Shown here piece by piece: positions 1-8,922 of a stretch of DNA of 64,000 bases; within the stretch, counting starts at the first letter, position 1, and every line of letters starts with the position of its first letter. The notes under the pieces are model-generated. The model ran no database searches. It saw only the letters and a program-made list of their open reading frames with translations, and was not told where the DNA came from. The stretch spans positions 87,501-151,500 of the forward strand of contig CAYIZP010000002.1 of NCBI GenBank assembly GCA_964367905.1, given 5' to 3'. A program made the position numbers and the translations under genes. The DNA is from CAUPWF01 sp964367905 (GTDB lineage Bacteria; Bacillota; Clostridia; Lachnospirales; Lachnospiraceae).

Positions 1-219
1 ACGATTGATGAGGCGAAAGAATTAATTGGAGACGGATATATCGGAGGTGGTATGTTGCCGAAGATTCATAACTGTATCGATGCCATTGAAAATGGTGTGT
101 CTCGAGTTCATATCCTCGATGGAAGAATTGCACATTGTCTGTTGCTTGAGATATTCACCAATAAGGGAATTGGAACAGCCATTCTAGAGAATAACGAAAC
201 CAAATTCTATCAACAATAA
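1..219 (+). CDS. argB: Acetylglutamate kinase, C-terminal fragment (window edge)
   Basis: This is the last 72 codons of an open frame that enters from the left edge and stops with TAA. The visible part contains the GGGMLPKI motif, then a VSRVHILDGRIAH stretch and an LLLEIFTNKGIGT tail, all characteristic of the C-terminal amino-acid-kinase fold of ArgB. The family phosphorylates N-acetylglutamate in arginine biosynthesis in the cytoplasm. The rest of the gene, and probably other arg genes, lie outside the window. The segment is short, but the motifs are diagnostic. Confidence 0.88.
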   Translation, partial: TIDEAKELIGDGYIGGGMLPKIHNCIDAIENGVSRVHILDGRIAHCLLLEIFTNKGIGTAILENNETKFYQQ

Positions 220-281
220 ATGTATTTGAATAAAAACCCAATCATTGGACATACTCTCTAGAAGATAAGAGGAGGTGTCAG

Positions 282-722
282 ATGATTGGTTTTTTTATTG
301 CAATGATTTCGGGTGCATTGATGAGTATACAGGGCGTTTGGAATACACAAGTAACGAAGACTACAGGGATGTGGCTGTCTAATATGTGGGTGCAGTTTTC
401 TGCCTTTGTGTTCTGTACAATCTTGTGGGCAATTATGGGACGAGAAAGCATAGGGACTCTCGCAAAGGTAGAATCTAAGTATATGCTACTGGGTGGGGTG
501 CTAGGCGCGGGAATTACTTGGACTGTGATTCGAAGTATGGATCAATTAGGTCCTGCCCAGGCTGCGTTAGTGATTGTTGTGACACAATTGCTAGTTGCAT
601 ATTTCATTGAATTGTTCGGTTTATTTCAGGTGGATAAACAACCATTTGAATGGAAAAAATTATTGGGGCTGGCACTAGCATTTGTAGGAATCTGGATATT
701 TCAGAGCGGAAAAAGTGGATAA
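282..722 (+). CDS. DMT-superfamily membrane protein, DUF606 / YdcZ type
   Basis: This 146-residue hydrophobic protein has about five predicted membrane helices and begins at an ATG preceded by AGGAGG. Its length and the pattern (small helix-rich protein, GVWNTQ near the N-terminus, a final GLALAFVGIWIF helix) match the YdcZ/DUF606 branch of the drug/metabolite transporter superfamily, often described as half-size transporters. It starts 62 bp after argB, so it may be read through from the arginine genes. The substrate cannot be told from sequence. DMT membership is fairly safe; function is open. Confidence 0.75.
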   Translation: MIGFFIAMISGALMSIQGVWNTQVTKTTGMWLSNMWVQFSAFVFCTILWAIMGRESIGTLAKVESKYMLLGGVLGAGITWTVIRSMDQLGPAQAALVIVVTQLLVAYFIELFGLFQVDKQPFEWKKLLGLALAFVGIWIFQSGKSG

Positions 723-807
723 ATCTTAAATATTTGCCGTTGTCAGAGGGGAGTGTCTATGCTATGATTCAGGAACAACTAACGTGAAGAAAAGAAAGGA
801 GCAGCCT

Positions 808-1458
808 ATGATAAAACGGCCAAGCATAGTGGTTTGGAGTTTGGTGCTGATTAGTGTAATTCTAAGTTTCACAGGATGTGGAAGTGGAGAAGATGAGCAT
901 AATATGAATTCAGTACAAATTAGCGCAGACCAAGAAGCGAAGGATGAAGGAACAGAAGGAGACCTCCAGCAAAATACTGATGAGAGTGTTGCAGTTGATG
1001 AAAAATCAGAGGAAGGTATAGCGGAGGGAATTTCAGTATATGTATGTGGTGCAGTAGTTGAACCAGATGTATATGAGTTGGAAGAGGGAGATCGAATCAT
1101 TGATGCAATTGAAATTGCAGGAGGGATGACAGAGGAGGCCAGTCCTACATACCTCAATCAAGCGGAGCCCCTGGTGGATGGACAGAGAGTTTATGTTCCA
1201 ACCAACGAAGAAGTAGAAGAATCTAGTACAAATCTTATATCAAGTGAGTCTCAATCACAAGAATCTCAGAAAACAAATTTAAATACAGCGACGAAAGAAG
1301 AGTTGATGACCTTGCCAGGCATTGGAGAATCCAAAGCAGATGCAATTATCAAATACCGTGAAGAACAGGGGGGCTTTGAATCCATTGAAGATATTCAAAA
1401 TATCTCAGGAATCAAATCAGGTGTATTTGATAATATAAAGGAACATATTATTGTATAA
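808..1458 (+). CDS. comEA: ComEA-like DNA-binding competence lipoprotein (SLBB + helix-hairpin-helix)
   Basis: I place the start at the ATG at 808 because AAAGGAG sits 7 bp upstream; an in-frame GTG at 784 lacks such a site. The 216-residue product opens with a signal peptide ending in LSFTGC, a plausible lipobox, so it looks lipid-anchored rather than held by a plain membrane helix as in Bacillus ComEA. An acidic linker follows, then an SLBB-type domain (about residues 68-125) and a C-terminal double helix-hairpin-helix with LPGIGESKADAII. ComEA binds double-stranded DNA outside the membrane and hands it to ComEC, whose gene overlaps by 8 bp. Confidence 0.88.
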   Translation: MIKRPSIVVWSLVLISVILSFTGCGSGEDEHNMNSVQISADQEAKDEGTEGDLQQNTDESVAVDEKSEEGIAEGISVYVCGAVVEPDVYELEEGDRIIDAIEIAGGMTEEASPTYLNQAEPLVDGQRVYVPTNEEVEESSTNLISSESQSQESQKTNLNTATKEELMTLPGIGESKADAIIKYREEQGGFESIEDIQNISGIKSGVFDNIKEHIIV

Positions 1459-3622
1459 AAGCAATCGAAGATTAGGAGAGTTGCTCTTATATTGGGTGAA
1501 GGGAAGACATATTCTAGGAGCACTTGGAATTGTTGTTGTTATTTTGGTGTTTGTAATATCGGTTCTTTTACCAAGGGGAGTGGATACAGAAGTAAAAGAA
1601 CAGTATCTGAGATTGGAAGGTGTTGTGTATGAAATTGAGACAACAGAGTATTATCAACGACTCTACATAGAGGGGGAGGGAAGGCGGTGGATTGTTTATG
1701 ATGATACATTCAAAAAACTTGCAATCGGGAATACGATAGTGGTAGGTGGTATGCTTCAACCATTTGAAGTGGCGAGAAACCCAGGGAATTTTGATGCAAG
1801 AGAGTATTATCGAATAAAAGGGATTTTTGCAAGTGTCTGGGCTGACTCTGTTGAAGTGGTCGATGAATCTGTGTATTTTGTTCGGGAAGGGTTACGTAGC
1901 ATTCGACTAAAAGCGGTTGAATTCACCTATCAGATGGCAGAGCGAAATACAGCTGCTTTCTTAGTAGCAATTATGTTTGGGGAGAGTCAAGGAATTGATG
2001 AGGTGCAGGAAGAAATCTATCAGAAGGTGGGGTTGGGTCATATATTCGCAATATCGGGACTACATATATCGATTCTCAGCCTCTTTGTCTATCAATTCAT
2101 TAGAAAATGTAGTGGATCCTATATCATGGCGGGAATTGGTGGAGGGATATTCTTGATTCTCTATGTAGTGATGACTGGGGGAGCAACCTCTGCAGTTCGC
2201 GCAGCAATTATGTTTGGTATAAGGATAGGAGGAGACATTACAGGGAGAGTATACAATCTAAGGACAGCAGTCTCATTGGCATGTATTTGTATTCTAGGAG
2301 GCAATGAAAGTCTTTTGTTTGATAGTGGGTTTCTCCTATCTTTTAGTGCGATTTTAGGCATTGCATTTGTGACACCTAGTATGGAAGAACTGACATCCTC
2401 TAAATTTTTGAATAAAATCATATCGAATCTAATGACGAGTTGGGGGATTCAATTGGCGCTTCTTCCAGTTCTACTGTTTTATTTCTATGAAATTTCTCCT
2501 TATTCCATCTTATTAAACATCATTGTGATTCCGTCTATGACCATTCTTCTGTCGCTAGGGATTGGGGGGCTAATCTTGGGGATGATTTGGATGCCACTTG
2601 GAGAGTTTCTGTTTTTCTTCTGCGAGCAGATTCTAAACATGATTGATCAAATAAGCCAATGGACCTTGTCACTGCCGTTTTCGAGACTGATCAGTGGAAA
2701 GCCTCTGATGATCTGTATTGTTATTTATTATATCCTCTTATTTGCGATTTTTTTTCTGCAGGAAAACTATAAAAAGGTATGGATTGCAAGCTTCTTATTA
2801 CCGACTTTATGTTTTATTAGGGCTGGGACGAGTGAACTGGAGATATCGATGTTGGATGTGGGGCAAGGAGAGTGTATCTATATCAGAGGACCTATGGGGA
2901 ATCATTACCTCATAGATGGCGGAAGCACGGATATCAAAGAGATAGGGAGATATCGGATTGAGCCGTTTCTAAAATCAAAAGGAATTTCTAAGATTGATTA
3001 TGTGTTCCTTAGCCATGGGGACGGAGATCATGTAAATGGAATTATAGAGATAATAGAGCGAAAGGAACGAGGTGTGGATATAGGAACGATTGTGTTATGT
3101 GATTTGAACTATCATGATGAATCTTTTTATAATATAGCGAAGCTCGCAGAGGGACATGGAATTGAAGTTTTGGAAATGAAGGCAGAAGACATGCTTATGG
3201 AAGGGGAATTAAAAATAGAGTGTTTAGGACCAAATGAAGAATATAGTGGGGAGATTGGAAACGATAGTTCCTTGATATTAGGAATAGAGTACAAAGAGTT
3301 TGATATGTTATGTACGGGAGATATAGAGGGGGACGGAGAAACAGCATTAATTAATGTGCTTGAAAAGGAACCGCAAAGTTTTGATATTCTCAAGGTTGCA
3401 CATCATGGGTCACAAACATCTTCTGCAGAGGAGTTTCTTGAACTTGTGGAATCTAGGATTGCGATTATTTCCGCAGGAATAGATAATTCCTATGGACATC
3501 CTCACGAAGAGGTCATAAGTAGGTTAGAGACAAATGGTAATTACGTGTATCAAACCAATGAAAATGGGTGTATCCAGATTCGATTTGATGAAGGGAAAAT
3601 AGAAATTAACAAATTTTTCTAA
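1451..3622 (+). CDS. comEC: ComEC/Rec2 DNA-uptake channel protein
   Basis: The 723-residue product has the full ComEC layout: an N-terminal membrane helix and OB-like DUF4131 region (to about residue 150), a multi-helix Competence domain containing GHIFAISGLHIS, and a C-terminal metallo-beta-lactamase domain starting near DVGQGE. The metal motif LSHGDGDHVNG and the later VAHHGS are intact, so the nuclease-like domain is probably active. The start is TTG at 1451, with AAAGGA about 8 bp upstream inside comEA. It forms the channel through which single-stranded DNA enters the cytoplasm. Other competence genes are not in the window, so transformability is not shown. Confidence 0.93.
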   Translation: MYKSNRRLGELLLYWVKGRHILGALGIVVVILVFVISVLLPRGVDTEVKEQYLRLEGVVYEIETTEYYQRLYIEGEGRRWIVYDDTFKKLAIGNTIVVGGMLQPFEVARNPGNFDAREYYRIKGIFASVWADSVEVVDESVYFVREGLRSIRLKAVEFTYQMAERNTAAFLVAIMFGESQGIDEVQEEIYQKVGLGHIFAISGLHISILSLFVYQFIRKCSGSYIMAGIGGGIFLILYVVMTGGATSAVRAAIMFGIRIGGDITGRVYNLRTAVSLACICILGGNESLLFDSGFLLSFSAILGIAFVTPSMEELTSSKFLNKIISNLMTSWGIQLALLPVLLFYFYEISPYSILLNIIVIPSMTILLSLGIGGLILGMIWMPLGEFLFFFCEQILNMIDQISQWTLSLPFSRLISGKPLMICIVIYYILLFAIFFLQENYKKVWIASFLLPTLCFIRAGTSELEISMLDVGQGECIYIRGPMGNHYLIDGGSTDIKEIGRYRIEPFLKSKGISKIDYVFLSHGDGDHVNGIIEIIERKERGVDIGTIVLCDLNYHDESFYNIAKLAEGHGIEVLEMKAEDMLMEGELKIECLGPNEEYSGEIGNDSSLILGIEYKEFDMLCTGDIEGDGETALINVLEKEPQSFDILKVAHHGSQTSSAEEFLELVESRIAIISAGIDNSYGHPHEEVISRLETNGNYVYQTNENGCIQIRFDEGKIEINKFF

Positions 3623-3699
3623 CAACAAAAAAAATAAAGGAAATCACAGTGTTTTGTCGAATATGTAGTGTAGAGGAGTTATTAGGAGAGGAGGGTGTC

Positions 3700-5454
3700 A
3701 TGCATTATTCAGAAGAGTTGATTGAAGAAGTTCGCAACAGAAGTGATATTGTGGATGTAATTTCTGGATATGTGAATCTTCAAAAAAAAGGAAGTAATCA
3801 TGTAGGACTATGTCCGTTTCATAATGAAAAAACACCGTCTTTCTCCGTGAATAGACAGAGGCAGATTTACCATTGTTTTGGATGTGGAGCTGGTGGGAAT
3901 GTGATAACTTTTGTGATGGAATATGAGAATTATTCCTTTCCAGAAGCATTGAAACATCTAGCGGATCGAACAGGGGTTGATTTGCCAGAGATAGAATATT
4001 CGGAAGAGGCGAAAAAGCAAGCCAATGAAAAAAGCATCATATTGGAGATGAACAAGTTGGCTGCTAATTATTTTTACCTACAGTTAAAAAGCGAAAGAGG
4101 GAAGCGAGGTTACCAGTATTTTATAGATAGGAAACTTTCAGAGCAGATTATTAGAGAGTTTGGATTAGGCTACGCTAATAATTTCAGTAATGATTTATAT
4201 CAATATCTAAAATCTAAAGGGTATTCGGATGATATCATACGCAAATCGGGGTTGGTTAATATCGATGATACAAAGGGGATTTATGATAAGTTCTGGAATC
4301 GAGTCATGTTTCCTATCATGGATATCAATAAGCGAGTCATCGGTTTTGGTGGACGGGTTATGGGTGATGGTATGCCAAAGTACTTGAATTCTCCAGAAAC
4401 TCCCGTGTTTGACAAGAGTAGAAATCTCTATGGAATTCATAGTGCAAGAATATCAAGAAAGTCGTATTTTATCTTGTGTGAAGGATATATGGATGTGATT
4501 GCCTTGCATCAAGCAGGATTTACCAATGCTGTTGCCTCACTCGGCACAGCATTTACACATGGACAGGCTATGCTCATCAAGAGATATGTGCAGAAGGTAT
4601 ATCTAACCTACGACTCAGATAAGGCGGGTACGGCTGCGGCGTTGAAGGCGGTACCAATTCTAAGAGAAGTAGGGGTATCGGCAAAGGTTGTTCGAATGGA
4701 TCCGTATAAAGACCCAGATGAGTTTATCAGTAATTTAGGTGCAGAAGCCTTTGAAGAAAGAATTGCAGGTGCGAGAAATGGTTTTATGTATGGATTAGAG
4801 GTTCTTGAGCAAGAATATGATATGAACTCACCAGAAGGGAAAACATCATTTTATCAAGAGGTGGCTAGACGTTTGATTCAATTTGAGGAAAAACTGGAGA
4901 GGGACAATTATATCGAGGCTGTTTCAAAAACATATAAAATAGATTTAGGTGGATTGAATAAATTGGTTGCGACGGCAGCTGTGAAAAAAGGCTTAGCGAT
5001 ACCAACGAATAGGCCGAGGGAAACATTGTTTCGCCAACAACAAAAATCAGACCCTACATTGGCTCCACAAAAAATTTTACTCACAATGATTACAACAGAT
5101 ATGAATCACTATCATAAGATTAAGAAATACCTTTCGCCATCTGATTTTACGAATCCACTCTATTGCGATGTGGCAAAAATATTGTTTGGACAATTGGAGT
5201 CAGGAGAGTTGAATCTTGCAAAATTGATAAATTATTTTACTGACGAGGAAACTCATAGGGAGGTGACAAGCCTCTTTCACTCGGAAATTCGGGAATTGGA
5301 ATCGAAGCAAGAAGAGGAGAAGGCTTTAAAGGAAAACCTGATAAAGGTGAAGAAATATAGTGTTGAGAAAAGATATGAAGAGGCAGTAGATATTGCTGAA
5401 TTACAGAGTTTGGCCGAAGAAAAACGAAAATTACAAGAGTTGGAAAGACTTTAG
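3700..5454 (+). CDS. dnaG: DNA primase
   Basis: The product is 584 residues. The start is the ATG at 3700, with GGAGG 5 bp upstream; an in-frame GTG at 3649 would add 17 unrelated residues. It carries the N-terminal zinc-binding domain (CPFHNEKTPSF ... HCFGCGAGG), the catalytic TOPRIM core (CEGYMDVIALHQ and YDSDKAGTAA) and a C-terminal helicase-interaction region rich in charged residues. It makes RNA primers for lagging-strand replication together with DnaB. It is followed 15 bp later by rpoD, the classical macromolecular-synthesis order, here without rpsU in front. Confidence 0.97.
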   Translation: MHYSEELIEEVRNRSDIVDVISGYVNLQKKGSNHVGLCPFHNEKTPSFSVNRQRQIYHCFGCGAGGNVITFVMEYENYSFPEALKHLADRTGVDLPEIEYSEEAKKQANEKSIILEMNKLAANYFYLQLKSERGKRGYQYFIDRKLSEQIIREFGLGYANNFSNDLYQYLKSKGYSDDIIRKSGLVNIDDTKGIYDKFWNRVMFPIMDINKRVIGFGGRVMGDGMPKYLNSPETPVFDKSRNLYGIHSARISRKSYFILCEGYMDVIALHQAGFTNAVASLGTAFTHGQAMLIKRYVQKVYLTYDSDKAGTAAALKAVPILREVGVSAKVVRMDPYKDPDEFISNLGAEAFEERIAGARNGFMYGLEVLEQEYDMNSPEGKTSFYQEVARRLIQFEEKLERDNYIEAVSKTYKIDLGGLNKLVATAAVKKGLAIPTNRPRETLFRQQQKSDPTLAPQKILLTMITTDMNHYHKIKKYLSPSDFTNPLYCDVAKILFGQLESGELNLAKLINYFTDEETHREVTSLFHSEIRELESKQEEEKALKENLIKVKKYSVEKRYEEAVDIAELQSLAEEKRKLQELERL

Positions 5455-5469
5455 ATTAAGGAGAATTAC

Positions 5470-6591
5470 ATGGAAGAGAATATTGAAAAATTTCAAGAAA
5501 AATTAGCAGAAGTTATTGAAGTTGGAAAAAAGAAAAAGAATATGTTAGAAGAACAAGAGGTCTATGATTTCTTCGCAGAGCTAGAGTTGCCGAAAGAACA
5601 TCTTGAAAAAGTAGTGGAAGAATTAGAGCGTCAGGGTGTAGAGGTTCTACGTATTCCAGATAGTGAAGCAACAGAAGAAGAGGTGGAGATAGAGATTGAG
5701 CTAAGCGATGAGATAGAAGAGATTGATGTAGAAAAAATTGATTTATCCGTTCCAGATGGAATTAGCATTGAGGACCCAGTGCGTATGTACCTGAAGGAAA
5801 TCGGGAAAGTACAACTCCTAAGTGCAGATGAAGAAATAGAATTGGCACAGAGAATGGAGCAAGGAGATGAAGCGGCTAAGAAACGTCTTGCTGAGGCCAA
5901 TCTACGTCTTGTTGTAAGTATTGCAAAACGTTATGTAGGGCGTGGAATGCTTTTCTTAGATCTAATTCAAGAAGGAAACCTTGGATTAATCAAAGCAGTT
6001 GAAAAATTTGACTATCACAAGGGATATAAATTCAGTACTTATGCAACTTGGTGGATTAGACAGGCTATCACAAGGGCTATAGCTGACCAAGCAAGAACGA
6101 TTCGAATTCCAGTGCATATGGTTGAAACAATTAATAAATTAATTCGAGTACAGCGTCAACTACTGCAGGAACTAGGTCGTGAACCATCCGCAGAGGAAAC
6201 AGCGGAGAAAATGGAGATTCCGGTAGAAAGAGTAAGAGAAATTCTGAAGATATCTCAAGAACCGGTTTCACTAGAGACTCCAATTGGTGAAGAGGAGGAC
6301 AGTCATTTAGGAGACTTTATTCAAGACGATAATGTACCGGTACCAGCTGAAGCAGCTGCGCAAGCTTTGCTTAAGGAACAATTAGATGAGGTTCTGGACA
6401 CGCTGACGGAACGAGAGGAAAAGGTGCTTAGACTTCGTTTCGGCATGACAGATGGGAAGGCAAGAACATTAGAGGAAGTTGGAAAAGACTTTAATGTTAC
6501 AAGAGAACGTATTAGACAAATTGAAGCAAAAGCTCTTAGAAAGTTGCGTCACCCAAGTCGTAGCCGTAAACTAAGAGATTACCTTGATTAG
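5470..6591 (+). CDS. rpoD: Primary sigma factor of RNA polymerase (sigma-A/RpoD)
   Basis: The 373-residue product is typical in length for a Firmicutes SigA. It has a short acidic region 1.1, region 1.2 (DPVRMYLKEIG), region 2 with the -10 recognition stretch (FSTYATWWIRQAI), region 3, and region 4.2 ending in TRERIRQIEAKALRKLRHP. It directs RNA polymerase to housekeeping promoters. The TTG(A/C)A ... TATAAT promoters seen across this window fit such a factor. It is co-oriented with and close to dnaG and trmK, implying one operon. Confidence 0.98.
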   Translation: MEENIEKFQEKLAEVIEVGKKKKNMLEEQEVYDFFAELELPKEHLEKVVEELERQGVEVLRIPDSEATEEEVEIEIELSDEIEEIDVEKIDLSVPDGISIEDPVRMYLKEIGKVQLLSADEEIELAQRMEQGDEAAKKRLAEANLRLVVSIAKRYVGRGMLFLDLIQEGNLGLIKAVEKFDYHKGYKFSTYATWWIRQAITRAIADQARTIRIPVHMVETINKLIRVQRQLLQELGREPSAEETAEKMEIPVERVREILKISQEPVSLETPIGEEEDSHLGDFIQDDNVPVPAEAAAQALLKEQLDEVLDTLTEREEKVLRLRFGMTDGKARTLEEVGKDFNVTRERIRQIEAKALRKLRHPSRSRKLRDYLD

Positions 6592-6600
6592 AGGTTGGTC

Positions 6601-7293
6601 ATGGTGTTATCAAAGAGATTAGGTGCGGTTGCACATTTCGTGGAGTTTGGAGAACATGTTGCAGATATTGGGACTGACCATGGATATATTCCCATTTATT
6701 TGATTCAAAGTGAAATCTCTCCTAAAGTATATGCTATGGATGTAAATGAAGGACCCTATCAGATAGCAAAGCGCCATATTGAGCAAGAAGGGTTGTCTAC
6801 TCAAATTGAAGTGAGACTCTCAGATGGAATGAAAGAATTACATGTTGGAGAGGCTACTACAATCATTGTTGCAGGTATGGGTGGTGGTTTGACTTGTAGA
6901 TTATTAGAACAAGACAGAAGACTTTGGGATTCCTTAAATTGGCTGATTCTACAACCACAATCAGAGATTGTAAAAGTAAGAGAATTTTTATTGATCAATG
7001 GTTGGAGAATCATAGATGAGGATATTGTGTTGGATGAAGGAAAGATATATCCAATTTTAAAATGCCAATATGGGCAAGAGTCTGAGTATTCTGACGCGGA
7101 GCTACTGTATGGAAGATGTCTAATTGAGAAAAAACACCCAATTCTATTACAATTGGTGAAGAAGAACATAGAACAGAAAGAATGCGTTAGAGATTCTCTA
7201 AAGGGGAAATATGGGGAACACATAGAGGAGCGATTGGAAGAACTGGAAAAAGAATTGGAGATAGATTATGAAGTGTTGCAACATTATCGATAG
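6601..7293 (+). CDS. trmK: tRNA (adenine(22)-N1)-methyltransferase
   Basis: The product is a class I SAM-dependent methyltransferase of about 230 residues. The SAM-binding loop is seen as VADIGTDHGYIPIYL, followed by IIVAGMGGGLTCRLLE and LILQPQSE, typical of the TrmK (YqfN) family that methylates A22 N1 in tRNA. I start it at the ATG at 6601, spaced correctly from GAGG just after the rpoD stop; a TTG at 6595 is less likely. The sigA-trmK-nif3 order is the same as in many Firmicutes. It overlaps nif3 by 26 bp. Confidence 0.92.
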   Translation: MVLSKRLGAVAHFVEFGEHVADIGTDHGYIPIYLIQSEISPKVYAMDVNEGPYQIAKRHIEQEGLSTQIEVRLSDGMKELHVGEATTIIVAGMGGGLTCRLLEQDRRLWDSLNWLILQPQSEIVKVREFLLINGWRIIDEDIVLDEGKIYPILKCQYGQESEYSDAELLYGRCLIEKKHPILLQLVKKNIEQKECVRDSLKGKYGEHIEERLEELEKELEIDYEVLQHYR

Positions 7294-8044
7294 TTTGGAA
7301 GCGAGAATTCCTAGTCAAAAAGCATATTCATGGGATAATGTCGGACTTTTAGCAGGACGAGATGATAAAGAAATCAAAAGTGTATTGATTGCATTGGATG
7401 CTACAGATGAGGTGGTGGAATTAGCAATTCAAGATGGTGTGGATTTATTAATTACCCATCATCCGCTAATATTTTCTCCACTTAAGAAGGTAAATAATCA
7501 AGATTTTATCTCACGCAGGATATTGAAGTTGATTCAGCATGATATATCATATTATGTGCTACATACCAATTATGATATTGTGCGAATGGCAGATTTAGCA
7601 AGTCGAAAATTAGGACTTATCAATCAGATGCCCATGGAAGTTACAGATCTTGCTACATCAGAAGGACTCGGAAAAGTAGGAGAATTTCCAAAGGAAATTA
7701 CTTTGAAGCAATCGGTGGAGCAATTAAAAGAAGGCTTTTTCTTACCTGAAGTCAAAGTCTATGGTGACTTAGGGAAAAAAATAAAAAAAGTTGCGATTCT
7801 ACCAGGGTCTGGGAAAGGTGAGATTTCATTGGCTATCAAACATGGTGCGGATGTTTATATTACAGGTGATATTGGGTATCATGATGGAATGGATGCTAAC
7901 TTGCAAGGATTAGCAGTATTAGATGCTGGGCATTATGGGTTGGAACACATATTTATTGCAGATATAGAGAATATAATGCAACAAATAGCCGATGATCTCA
8001 TTGTAAGGACAATGAAGATAGAACATCTATACACTACAGTATAA
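7268..8044 (+). CDS. Nif3-like dinuclear metal-center protein (YqfO family)
   Basis: The 258-residue protein carries the Nif3 family metal ligands: LLITHHPLIF near residue 66, LHTNYD near residue 98, and GHYGLEH near residue 224. Family members form toroidal hexamers that bind two metal ions per subunit. Their reaction is not established, although a GTP cyclohydrolase I-like role has been annotated in the past. It lacks the extra central domain of the longer Bacillus YqfO. The ATG lies inside trmK, suggesting translational coupling. Its last 11 bp overlap the convergent end of the pseudouridine synthase gene. Confidence 0.9.
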   Translation: MKCCNIIDSLEARIPSQKAYSWDNVGLLAGRDDKEIKSVLIALDATDEVVELAIQDGVDLLITHHPLIFSPLKKVNNQDFISRRILKLIQHDISYYVLHTNYDIVRMADLASRKLGLINQMPMEVTDLATSEGLGKVGEFPKEITLKQSVEQLKEGFFLPEVKVYGDLGKKIKKVAILPGSGKGEISLAIKHGADVYITGDIGYHDGMDANLQGLAVLDAGHYGLEHIFIADIENIMQQIADDLIVRTMKIEHLYTTV

Positions 8045-8921
8045 ATCTCATATCATCAGGGAGTGGAGATGTGAAGGCCATAGATTCCTTTGTAGTAGGG
8101 TGGACAAAAGTTAGTTTATGAGAGTGCAAAGTTTGCCGCTTAGCAAATCTATAATCAGGATTATAGAGGAAATCTCCTAATAGTGGATGACCGATAAACT
8201 TCATATGGACACGAATTTGGTGGGTGCGACCTGTTTCTAATTGGAGGGAAACAAGGGAGCATCCATTTTTTTGACCCAATTTTTTGTAATGAGTACAAGC
8301 ATAATCTCCGCTGATAGGATTTACTTCACGTTCTATGGTAGAAGAATCCACACGTGCAATTGGAGCGGTGATAGTTCCATTATCTTGGGTTTCGCCTGAA
8401 ACGATTGCAAGATATTCCCGTGTAATTTCTCGGTTTGCAATCATATTAGACAATAAAGCCCCACTGTATTTGTTTTTTGCTAGAATTAGAAGACCTGTTG
8501 TATCACGGTCTAATCGATTGATGCAGCGAAATACAAAGGGTTCATTGCGAGTTTGATATAACCATGCCACTGCATTTGCTAGGGTGTTGTCATGATTTCC
8601 TTGGGAGGGGTGGATTGGCATGCCAGACGGCTTGTCCACTATTATTAAATCAAGGTCTTCATATATAATATTTAATCCTAGATCTACTGGGAGAATTTGT
8701 TCGGAGGAATCACTCTCGGTTAGGGTGACTACGAGGGTATCACCAGGAGTGAGCGACTGATTGACATATGCCCAAACGCCATTAAGCGTAATCCCGTTGG
8801 GAGTACGCTTAATGTGAGTGAGAATACCTTGAGAATATCCTATTTGCTTGAGGTATTCATGAATGGTAATGTTTTTTCTTATCGATGTATCGATTGCATA
8901 AGTAAAGATTCTATTGTTCAT
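8034..8921 (-). CDS. RluA/RluD-family 23S rRNA or tRNA pseudouridine synthase
   Basis: The 295-residue protein has an S4-like N-terminal RNA-binding segment (roughly residues 13-60) and the RluA-family catalytic domain with the signature RLDRDTTGLLILAKN, which contains the catalytic aspartate. HQIRVHM and GDFLYN further on fit the fold. It isomerises specific uridines in RNA, but the target cannot be told from sequence. It starts 1 bp after the potCD stop, so it is probably the last gene of the aroC-pot unit, and its 3' end overlaps nif3 by 11 bp. Confidence 0.93.
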   Translation of the reverse strand: MNNRIFTYAIDTSIRKNITIHEYLKQIGYSQGILTHIKRTPNGITLNGVWAYVNQSLTPGDTLVVTLTESDSSEQILPVDLGLNIIYEDLDLIIVDKPSGMPIHPSQGNHDNTLANAVAWLYQTRNEPFVFRCINRLDRDTTGLLILAKNKYSGALLSNMIANREITREYLAIVSGETQDNGTITAPIARVDSSTIEREVNPISGDYACTHYKKLGQKNGCSLVSLQLETGRTHQIRVHMKFIGHPLLGDFLYNPDYRFAKRQTLHSHKLTFVHPTTKESMAFTSPLPDDMRFIL

Positions 8922-8922
8922 A

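Noticed and set aside
784..807. GTG start for comEA
   Set aside because: There is no ribosome site before it. The AAAGGAG that could serve lies downstream and matches the ATG at 808.
6801..7223. A 140-codon open frame on the minus strand inside trmK
   Set aside because: It has no ribosome site, biased cysteine/serine composition and no family resemblance. It is a shadow of the trmK reading frame.
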